The notes beneath the pieces were generated by a model. That model was not told where the DNA came from. It made no database searches and worked only from the letters and a program-made list of their open reading frames with translations. The translations under genes and the position numbers were made by a program. From positions 1 through 12,771 of the forward strand of contig JAFZEB010000016.1 of assembly GCA_017560855.1 (NCBI GenBank): a stretch of DNA of 12,771 bases, written 5' to 3'. The DNA is from Ruminiclostridium sp. (GTDB lineage: Bacteria > Bacillota > Clostridia > Oscillospirales > Oscillospiraceae). Positions 7,028 through 11,764 of this stretch are shown here, one piece after another (position 1 is the stretch's first letter; every line of letters begins with the position of its first letter).

Positions 7028-7063
7028 AACGCCCCCTGACCGTGCAGTCAGGGGGCGTTTTTT
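7028..7063 (+). terminator. Intrinsic terminator of the AGCS symporter
   Basis: AACGCCCCCTGAC (7028-7040), loop CGTGCA, GTCAGGGGGCGTT (7047-7059) and further Ts to 7063. A perfect 13-base-pair stem with a T-run. Confidence 0.95.
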
Positions 7064-7071
7064 GCGGCACA

Positions 7072-7110
7072 GGCAAAAATATCCCGTCCCACCAGGCCGT
7101 GGGACGGGAT
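7072..7110 (-). terminator. Intrinsic terminator of LysR1
   Basis: ATCCCGTCCCAC (7081-7092) and GTGGGACGGGAT (7099-7110) form a perfect 12-base-pair stem with loop CAGGCC. Read on the minus strand, the stem is followed by ATTTTTG, and it lies 10 bases after the LysR1 stop codon. Confidence 0.9.
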
Positions 7111-7120
7111 GCTTCTTTCC

Positions 7121-8017
7121 TTATAAGATCTTTCGTTCCTGCTCCCACCGGGCCACTTCCTGCTGGGTCAGCCGCAGGAAAGCCGACGTGGCAACGGTAC
7201 GCTCCCCTTCCTTGGGGCAGAGGAGGCTGATATACCGCCGGAAGTCCTCCTTCAGGGGAATGGTCTTCACCTGGCGGCTGGTCACCAGATCGTGGAGGGT
7301 CAGGCCGGGCAGGATGGTCACGCCCAGGCCGTGCTCAGCCAGGGCCACCGCCATCTGATTCTCCTGAGGCTCCCCATCGAAGATGCTGAACTTGCTCAGC
7401 TTCTGGTAGATCTCCCGGATGGTGCTGCCGTCATCAAAGCTCTCATTGGTGGGGATGAAGGGATACTTTCCCGCCACATCCTCCACCGAGACCTCCTTCA
7501 GGTCGGCCAACTCGCTGTCCTGGCTCACCACCAGATAATAGCGGTCTTCGTAGAGAGGGAAGGCCTCCAGACCGGGCGGGCATTTTCCGGTGAAGAAGGC
7601 ACAGTCCAGTCGGTGCTCCTTCACACCCATCTCGCCGTCCAGGTAGTAGCGCTGGTGCTCCAGCTTGATGCTGGTTTCAGGGAACTCCTCCCGGAAGGCT
7701 GCCAGGATGGCAGGCATCCACTGGGCCGCCACACTGGGGAAGATGCCCAGCCGCAGCAGACCGCCCTGACCTGCCTGGGCCTGCTCCAGAAGCTCTGTCT
7801 CCATGGCCTCGATCTTCCGCATGGTCTGGAGCATCTGGGCGCCCACATCAGTCAGGGTCATACCCCGCTGGCTTCGGAAGAAGATCTTGGCGCCCAGTTC
7901 CTCCTCCAGATTGCTGATGATATAGCCAAGGCTGGGCTGGGTATAGCCCAGGGTCTGGGCAGCACGTGTCAGACTGCCGCACTCAGCAGTCACAATGACC
8001 GGTAAATACTTTCCCAA
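7121..8017 (-). CDS. LysR-family transcriptional regulator LysR1 (unit A)
   Basis: A 298-residue LysR-type regulator. The N-terminal winged helix-turn-helix spans about residues 5-60 (SLTRAAQTLGYTQPSLGYII, then LGAKIFFRSQRGMTLTDVG), followed by the linker helix and an effector-binding domain from ~88 (LLRLGIFPSVAAQWMPAIL; GLGVTILPG near 245). It probably senses an amino acid or related small molecule, inferred from the adjacent permease. The start is TTG at 8017, supported by GAGGTGG 6-7 bases upstream and by alignment with LysR2, which begins with the same MGKYLPVI using ATG. It is divergent from RNA A and permease A. The two plus-strand promoters next to it share an element (8096-8109 and 8358-8371) that is the best candidate operator. 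By eye it is about 55% identical to LysR2. Confidence 0.92.
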   Translation of the reverse strand: MGKYLPVIVTAECGSLTRAAQTLGYTQPSLGYIISNLEEELGAKIFFRSQRGMTLTDVGAQMLQTMRKIEAMETELLEQAQAGQGGLLRLGIFPSVAAQWMPAILAAFREEFPETSIKLEHQRYYLDGEMGVKEHRLDCAFFTGKCPPGLEAFPLYEDRYYLVVSQDSELADLKEVSVEDVAGKYPFIPTNESFDDGSTIREIYQKLSKFSIFDGEPQENQMAVALAEHGLGVTILPGLTLHDLVTSRQVKTIPLKEDFRRYISLLCPKEGERTVATSAFLRLTQQEVARWEQERKIL

Positions 8018-8056
8018 ATTTTCCCACCTCTTTTGTTGATTTTTGTCTTACAGGCC

Positions 8057-8085
8057 ATTGTATCACACTCTGTTAAAAATGTCAC
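8057..8085 (-). promoter_or_regulatory. Promoter of LysR1
   Basis: On the minus strand GTGACA, 17-base spacer, TACAAT with an upstream TG (TGATACAAT, extended -10). The same GTGTGATA(C/A)AAT sequence lies before LysR2. Confidence 0.65.
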
Positions 8086-8095
8086 GAAAAGGTTT

Positions 8096-8109
8096 TTATA
8101 TAGTTCCAT
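8096..8109 (+). promoter_or_regulatory. Candidate operator copy 1 (before RNA A promoter)
   Basis: TTATATAGTTCCAT ends 13 bases before the -35 box of the RNA A promoter. A near-identical copy at 8358-8371 sits exactly 13 bases before the permease A -35 box. LysR1 binding is inferred from position, not from a known consensus. Confidence 0.55.
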
Positions 8110-8122
8110 TCCGTTTCTCTAT

Positions 8123-8151
8123 TTTACTTTTTGCTACAAAACGTCTATACT
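8123..8151 (+). promoter_or_regulatory. Sigma-A promoter of RNA A
   Basis: TTTACT, 17-base spacer, TATACT. Transcription would start near 8158. Confidence 0.7.
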
Positions 8152-8157
8152 GTAAAC

Positions 8158-8328
8158 ACAGAAATGAAGAAAACCTTCGGGCGTCTGCCGGATACCTCGC
8201 CGGATTCGTCCTTCTGCGGTCTGACTTCCTACCAGATCCTTCTTCCTACACTATGGTTTTCTCTTCCTGATTGCTCATAAGACAGCAGTTAGCATCTCTT
8301 TTTTTGCTGACTGCTGTTTCTTTTTTCT
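8158..8328 (+). ncRNA. RNA A: small structured RNA (or leader-peptide transcript) of unit A
   Basis: A ~170-base transcript between a promoter and a strong hairpin terminator. The first hairpin has GGGCG (8179-8183) pairing with CGTCC (8207-8211) and CCGG (8188-8191) pairing with CCGG (8200-8203), presenting the loop ATACCTCG. A second hairpin, GGTCTG with CAGATCC, displays CTTCCTAC (8225-8232), which recurs at 8242-8249. The motif CCTGATTGCTCATAAG just before the terminator is identical in RNA B. A 38-codon frame (ATG 8164 to TAA 8278-8280) fills the RNA, but its ATG is only about 6 bases from the predicted 5' end and has no ribosome site. The loop bases AUACCUC are perfectly complementary to the permease A ribosome site GAGGUAU (8593-8599). 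I favour a regulatory RNA; a leader peptide is the alternative. Ends are predicted. Confidence 0.6.
8282..8328 (+). terminator. Intrinsic terminator of RNA A
   Basis: ACAGCAGTTAGCA (8282-8294) and TGCTGACTGCTGT (8305-8317) form a 13-base-pair stem with one G-U pair and a pyrimidine loop, followed by TTCTTTTTTC. Confidence 0.88.
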
Positions 8329-8357
8329 CCGCCTTCCACTTTTTCCCTGAAGAAAAC

Positions 8358-8371
8358 TTATATAGTTCTAT
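8358..8371 (+). promoter_or_regulatory. Candidate operator copy 2 (before permease A promoter)
   Basis: TTATATAGTTCTAT, containing the dyad ATAG-TT-CTAT, ends 13 bases before the -35 box of permease A. It is followed by a second AGTTC at 8374-8378, 10 bases after the first. The copy at 8096-8109 is at the same distance from the RNA A promoter. Confidence 0.55.
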
Positions 8372-8384
8372 AAAGTTCTTCAAT

Positions 8385-8413
8385 TTTACATATCTATCGA
8401 CATTTTTTATAAT
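8385..8413 (+). promoter_or_regulatory. Sigma-A promoter of permease A
   Basis: TTTACA, 17-base spacer, consensus TATAAT. It predicts an mRNA leader of about 185 bases. Confidence 0.82.
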
Positions 8414-8419
8414 AAGATT

Positions 8420-8603
8420 GGTTTTTAGCCTCACACTTCGTTCTATTTTCACCAATAACAAAGAATAGAACCGCCTAAGACAGAAAGGAGGCCCGCGCAG
8501 GCAATCGCATTCTTTTATTACACCATACCCGTATAAAAGAGAAGAGATTTCACCACCGCCGTGTGCAATCGGTACACGGCCCGCAAAGAAAAGAGGTATA
8601 TTT
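8420..8603 (+). promoter_or_regulatory. Conserved structured 5' leader of permease A mRNA (riboswitch-like)
   Basis: A ~185-base untranslated leader. GTTCTATT (8440-8447) pairs with AATAGAAC (8464-8471). AGAAAGGAGG then precedes CCGCGCAGGCAATCG although no gene starts there. GCCGTGTGC (8558-8566) pairs with GTACACGGC (8572-8580) around AATCG. The same elements in the same order occur before permease B, where the G-U pair in the last stem is A-U. The leader ends with the ribosome site GAGGTAT (8593-8599). No known riboswitch consensus is recognised. No attenuator-type terminator is seen, so control would more likely act on translation or stability. Confidence 0.5.
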
Positions 8604-10058
8604 ATGAGTAATAGTCCCGAAAAGAAGGGCATGGGCGCCATTGACTTCTTCTGCATTGGTTTCGGCGCTATCGTCGGTGTCGGCTGGGCTGTTTCCATCA
8701 ATGGTTGGATGAACAGCTGCGGCGGCCCCGTTCCCGCTTCTATTGGTTATCTGATGGTTCTGCTGATCATGGTCCCCTTCGGCCTGGTCTACTCTGAGCT
8801 GGTTCCCATGCTGCCCGTCGCTGGCGGCGGCTCCGCATTCGCTTACGCAGCATTCGGCGAGAAGATCTCCTTCCTGTCCGGCTGGGCTGCATTCGGCGCA
8901 TTCGTGGCCATCATTCCCTGGGAAGCTATCCAGGTCACCGACGTTCTGGCTTACATGTTCCCCGTCCTGACCGCTGGCGAACCCATGTATGAGGTTATGG
9001 GCTCCCCCATCTACCTGACCACCATCATCATCGGCTCCATCTTCTCCATCCTGCTGTTCCTGCTGAACCGTAAGGGCCTGTCTTCCGCAGCTGTTCTGCA
9101 GAAGTTCCTGTGCGTCTTCCTGGTTGCTGCTGCTGTCATCGGCGCAGTCGCTGGCCTGATCGGCGGTAACATGGAGAACCTGCAGCCCATCTACGCTCCC
9201 GCTGAGGGCGCAACCCACAGCAGCATGATGGGCGGCGCATTCGGCATCCTGTGCACTGCTGCATTCTTCCTGGCTGGTTTCGAGACCATCCCCCAGGGCG
9301 TTGAGGAAGCTGGCGGCGACGTTAAGACCGTCGGTACCACCGTCGTTATCTCCGTCGGCCTGGCTTGCGTCTTCTACGCATTCCTGCTGTTCTCCTTCGG
9401 CTACGCTTATCCCTGGCAGGAGTTCCTGACCCTGGACCGTCCCGCTGCTTCCAACATGTTCAAGTTCGTCTATGAAGGCGGCGCTGGTGTTGCTCTGTAC
9501 TGGCTGATCACCGTTGGTGCTCTGGCTGGCCTGTTCACCACCTGGAACGGCTTCTTCACCGCTTCCGCAAACGTCCTGATGGCTATGGCTCGTTCCAAGA
9601 TGCTGCCTTCCGCTCTGGCTGTCCAGAAGAACGGCGTTGCTATCAACGGCCTGTATGTCGTCACCATCCTGTCCCTGATCGGCCCCTTCCTGGGTTACAA
9701 CATGATCGACACCGTTACCTGCTTCTCCGCAACCGCATTCATCCTGTCTTGGATGATCTCCTCCCTGGCTCTGCTGAAGCTGCGTAAGGATATGCCCAAC
9801 GCAAACCGCCCCTACAAGCTGGCTACCCCCATTGCTTACTGGGCAGCTATCGCTGGCGTTATCTACTTCGTCGGTGCTCTGATCCCCATGAGCCCCTGGT
9901 TCGCTGGTACCAAGGCTCTGATCGTCTTCGTGGTCTACATCATCGTTGGCTATGTCCTGTTCTTCGCTTGCGGTTCCGCTCGTAACAAGCTGACCCCCGA
10001 GCAGCGCGAGAAGGACATGTTCGGCGCTCTGGACCTGAAGGCAATGCGCCAGAAGTAA
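8604..10058 (+). CDS. APC-superfamily amino-acid permease A
   Basis: A 484-residue, 12-segment amino-acid transporter of the APC superfamily. The helix 1 substrate-binding motif appears as GFGAIVGVGW (residues 19-28), and helix 6 as AGFETIPQGVEEAGG (224-238), the region that contacts amino acids in APC structures. Later come GLFTTWNGFFTASANVLMAMAR and PNANRPYKL in the cytoplasmic loop. It ends with a charged tail (LTPEQREKDMFGAL). Length is typical. The start ATG has GAGGT 6-7 bases upstream. Codons are strongly biased (GCT, GCA, CTG, CGT), suggesting high expression. It is monocistronic, with its own promoter and terminator. Paralogous permease B differs at about 27 of 335 comparable residues by my count. 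Substrate is unknown; the neighbouring AGCS gene suggests an amino-acid-fermenting lifestyle. Confidence 0.93.
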   Translation: MSNSPEKKGMGAIDFFCIGFGAIVGVGWAVSINGWMNSCGGPVPASIGYLMVLLIMVPFGLVYSELVPMLPVAGGGSAFAYAAFGEKISFLSGWAAFGAFVAIIPWEAIQVTDVLAYMFPVLTAGEPMYEVMGSPIYLTTIIIGSIFSILLFLLNRKGLSSAAVLQKFLCVFLVAAAVIGAVAGLIGGNMENLQPIYAPAEGATHSSMMGGAFGILCTAAFFLAGFETIPQGVEEAGGDVKTVGTTVVISVGLACVFYAFLLFSFGYAYPWQEFLTLDRPAASNMFKFVYEGGAGVALYWLITVGALAGLFTTWNGFFTASANVLMAMARSKMLPSALAVQKNGVAINGLYVVTILSLIGPFLGYNMIDTVTCFSATAFILSWMISSLALLKLRKDMPNANRPYKLATPIAYWAAIAGVIYFVGALIPMSPWFAGTKALIVFVVYIIVGYVLFFACGSARNKLTPEQREKDMFGALDLKAMRQK

Positions 10059-10101
10059 GAAATCTACACTTGCCTGTGTGTGTGTTTAAAACCTAACCGT
10101 G

Positions 10102-10132
10102 AAAAGGCTCCCTCTTCGGAGGGAGCCTTTTT
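10102..10132 (+). terminator. Intrinsic terminator of permease A
   Basis: GGCTCCCTC (10106-10114), TTCG tetraloop, GAGGGAGCC (10119-10127), then T5, with A4 before the stem. Confidence 0.95.
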
Positions 10133-10135
10133 CTA

Positions 10136-10172
10136 TGCAAAAAGGGCTTGCTGCAATCCGCAGCAAGCCCTT
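10136..10172 (-). terminator. Intrinsic terminator of LysR2
   Basis: AAGGGCTTGCTGC (10142-10154) and GCAGCAAGCCCTT (10160-10172) form a perfect 13-base-pair stem. Read on the minus strand, it runs into TTTTTGCAT. It is 73 bases after the LysR2 stop codon, the hairpin array lying between. Confidence 0.88.
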
Positions 10173-10185
10173 ATGTTATTTGATT

Positions 10186-10285
10186 CGTTCCGAACGTATA
10201 ATTTCACTCGGCCATGGGCCGAATATCACACGCCGAAGGCGCATTTCACTGAGCCTCTGGCTCAATTTCACGGGCCCGAAAGGCC
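10186..10285. repeat. Array of five mini-hairpins with constant TTTCAC spacers
   Basis: Five consecutive short dyads: CGTT/AACG (10186-10196), TCGGCC/GGCCGA (10208-10222), CGCC/GGCG (10231-10241), TGAGCC/GGCTCA (10250-10264) and GGCC/GGCC (10273-10285). Stems differ in sequence, while the joints are nearly constant (ATTTCAC, ATATCAC, CATTTCAC, ATTTCAC). The unit length is about 20 bases. The array overlaps the last codons of LysR2. It is not CRISPR, because here the spacers are constant and the palindromes variable. Confidence 0.7.
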
Positions 10286-11163
10286 TCTTCCCACGTTGCC
10301 ACAGTGGCCTGGACCATGTCCAGAAAATCCTCCATAAGTTCGCTTCGCTCGCTTTCCGGCGGGCAGAGCATGCTCACCATCCGGCTCAGTCCTCCGACCA
10401 GGGGAACAGCCTTGACCTTTCGTCCGGCAGACAGGTCCATGAGGTCCAGCCCGGGCAGCACCGCCACACCCAGACCGGCCTCTACCATGGAAACAGCCAT
10501 GCGGTTCTCCTGGGGCTGGTAATCCATCCGACTGGACTGAGACAAAGCCTGGTAGACCTCCCAAATGGCACTGCCCTCGTCAAAACTCTCGGTGGTGGGG
10601 ATGAAGGGATATTTCCCCGCTACCTCCTCTGCCGCCACTTCCTCCAGTTGGGCCAGGTCACTGTCCTGGGGGACCAGCAGATAGTAGGGGTCCTCCCACA
10701 GCTCCACGGCCTCCAGCCCGGCAGGGCACTTGCTGGCAAAGAAGCAGCAGTCCAGACGGTGCTCCTTCAGGCTCTGCTCCCCATCCAGATAGTAGAACAG
10801 GTGCTCCATCTTCACCTCGGCATCGGGGTGCATCTCATAGAATTTTCTCAGCACCTCCGGCAGCCACAGGGAAGCAATACTGGGAAAGATGCCGATCCGC
10901 AGCAGGCCATTTTTGCCCACCCGGGCGGTCTGATGGAGCTTCTCCTCCATCTCTTCGATCTGCCGCATGATGGTCAGAAGCTTGGTGCCCTCCTCGGTGA
11001 GAGTGACCCCTCGCTGGCCACGGAGAAAGAGCTTCACTTCCAGTTCACTCTCGATGTTGTTGATAATATAGGCAAGGCTGGGCTGGGTATACCCCAGCGC
11101 CTGGGCCGCACGATTCAAGCTGCCGCACTCTGCTGTGCGGATGACAGGCAGGTACTTTCCCAT
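10246..11163 (-). CDS. LysR-family transcriptional regulator LysR2 (unit B)
   Basis: A 305-residue LysR-type regulator, paralogue of LysR1. The helix-turn-helix lies in SLNRAAQALGYTQPSLAYII, followed by LFLRGQRGVTLTEEG. The effector domain starts near LLRIGIFPSIASLWLPEVL, with KEHRLDCCFFASKCPAGLE and GLGVAVLPGLDLMDL later. The ATG at 11163 is preferred because GGAGG lies 7 bases upstream and it aligns with the LysR1 start. A frame-open ATG at 11196 lacks a good site. The C-terminal residues AFRAREIEPEAQ are encoded inside the mini-hairpin array and have no counterpart in LysR1, which ends at WEQERKIL, so the repeat seems to have displaced the original stop codon. It is divergent from RNA B and permease B and probably controls them through the shared element before their -35 boxes. 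Confidence 0.92.
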   Translation of the reverse strand: MGKYLPVIRTAECGSLNRAAQALGYTQPSLAYIINNIESELEVKLFLRGQRGVTLTEEGTKLLTIMRQIEEMEEKLHQTARVGKNGLLRIGIFPSIASLWLPEVLRKFYEMHPDAEVKMEHLFYYLDGEQSLKEHRLDCCFFASKCPAGLEAVELWEDPYYLLVPQDSDLAQLEEVAAEEVAGKYPFIPTTESFDEGSAIWEVYQALSQSSRMDYQPQENRMAVSMVEAGLGVAVLPGLDLMDLSAGRKVKAVPLVGGLSRMVSMLCPPESERSELMEDFLDMVQATVATWEEAFRAREIEPEAQ

Positions 11164-11202
11164 ATAGAGACCTCCAGGACTTCCTTTTTTTACCATCTTG
11201 AT

Positions 11203-11216
11203 ATTTTATCACACGA
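11203..11216 (-). promoter_or_regulatory. Extended -10 promoter of LysR2
   Basis: On the minus strand GTGTGATAAAAT matches the LysR1 promoter's GTGTGATACAAT, with TG immediately before the -10 box. The -35 box is poor (TATACA). Confidence 0.45.
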
Positions 11217-11250
11217 TAAATAAATTGTATAGAAAAACTTTTCAAGAGGC

Positions 11251-11268
11251 GTGCAAAAATCTTTCAAG
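11251..11268 (+). promoter_or_regulatory. Candidate operator copy 1 of unit B (before RNA B promoter)
   Basis: The sequence GTGCAAAAATCTTTCAAG directly abuts the -35 box. The copy at 11541-11558 abuts the permease B -35 box. A further TTTTCAAG lies at 11239-11246, 22 bases upstream. LysR2 binding is inferred. Confidence 0.5.
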
Positions 11269-11296
11269 TTTACAACCAAATTTTTCCTGCTATACT
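11269..11296 (+). promoter_or_regulatory. Sigma-A promoter of RNA B
   Basis: TTTACA, 16-base spacer, TATACT. Transcription would start near 11303. Confidence 0.7.
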
Positions 11297-11302
11297 AAAT
11301 AC

Positions 11303-11505
11303 TACAAAGGGAAAGATTTTTGCGGTGGCCCATCGGGCTGTTCGATACCTCGCAGCCCGTGGGCGCGTTTCCTGTTCGCCGTTCTTCCTACTCCAGGTTG
11401 GCGGTTCTTCCGGCGAAGGGACCGTCGCTCCCACGCTCCTTTTCTATCCCTGATTGCTCATAAGCAACCGGCAGCTGCACCAGGCAGCTGCCGGTTGTCG
11501 TTTCT
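11303..11505 (+). ncRNA. RNA B: small structured RNA (or leader-peptide transcript) of unit B
   Basis: A ~200-base transcript, counterpart of RNA A. GCCCA (11328-11332) plus CGGGCTG (11334-11340) pairs with CAGCCCG plus TGGGC (11353-11364), giving a 12-base-pair stem with one bulge whose loop contains GATACCTCG, as in RNA A. CTTCCTAC (11384-11391) lies in a CGCC/GGCG hairpin, and CTTC/GAAG follows. CCTGATTGCTCATAAG (ending 11464) precedes the terminator, identical to RNA A. Elsewhere the two RNAs are dissimilar. A 47-codon frame (TTG 11320 to TAA 11461-11463) with a weak AAAGGGA site shares DTS and the ending FS(I/L)PDCS with the RNA A frame, so a peptide cannot be excluded. Ends are predicted. 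Confidence 0.58.
11465..11503 (+). terminator. Terminator hairpin of RNA B
   Basis: CAACCGGCAGCTGC (11465-11478), loop ACCAG, GCAGCTGCCGGTTG (11484-11497): a perfect 14-base-pair stem. The tail TCGTTTCT is a poor U-run, so termination efficiency is uncertain. Confidence 0.75.
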
Positions 11506-11540
11506 GACTTCCATTTCTTTCCAAGAAGTTTTTTTGAACT

Positions 11541-11558
11541 CTTGCAGAATTTATCAAG
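11541..11558 (+). promoter_or_regulatory. Candidate operator copy 2 of unit B (before permease B promoter)
   Basis: CTTGCAGAATTTATCAAG has CTTG and CAAG as inverted arms 10 bases apart (T-N11-A-like, the LysR binding pattern) and abuts the permease B -35 box. The second half resembles the copy at 11251-11268. Confidence 0.5.
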
Positions 11559-11587
11559 TTTACATATTCATTGACGTTTTTTATAAT
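11559..11587 (+). promoter_or_regulatory. Sigma-A promoter of permease B
   Basis: TTTACA, 17-base spacer, consensus TATAAT, with the same boxes and spacing as permease A. Confidence 0.82.
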
Positions 11588-11593
11588 ATCATT

Positions 11594-11764
11594 AGTTTTA
11601 TACTTCACCATTCGTTCTATTTCCACAAATACATACAAGAATAGAACGCCTTTGAAAGGAGGGACCGCGCAGGCAATCGTATTCTTTTATCATTTATAGA
11701 AGAGAAGAGATTTCACAAACGCCGTGTACAATCGGTACACGGCCCGCAAAGAAAAGAGGTTATT
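11594..11764 (+). promoter_or_regulatory. Conserved structured 5' leader of permease B mRNA (riboswitch-like)
   Basis: A ~170-base leader with CGTTCTATT (11613-11621) pairing with AATAGAACG (11640-11648), AAAGGAGG then CCGCGCAGGCAATCG, and GCCGTGTAC (11721-11729) pairing with GTACACGGC (11735-11743) around AATCG. It is collinear with the leader of permease A; the 3' 100 bases are much better conserved than the loops and joints nearer the promoter. The leader ends with the ribosome site GAGGT (11756-11760). Confidence 0.5.

Noticed and set aside
10186..10285. CRISPR array
   Set aside because: Units are ~20 bases, the palindromic parts vary while the spacers are constant, and no cas genes are present.
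11164..11196. Earlier ATG (11196) as LysR2 start, adding 11 residues
   Set aside because: No good ribosome site before it, whereas GGAGG precedes the ATG at 11163, which aligns with the LysR1 start.
10099..11223. 374-codon plus-strand frame opposite LysR2
   Set aside because: Runs through a terminator, the hairpin array and the LysR2 gene in antisense; no domain or ribosome site.
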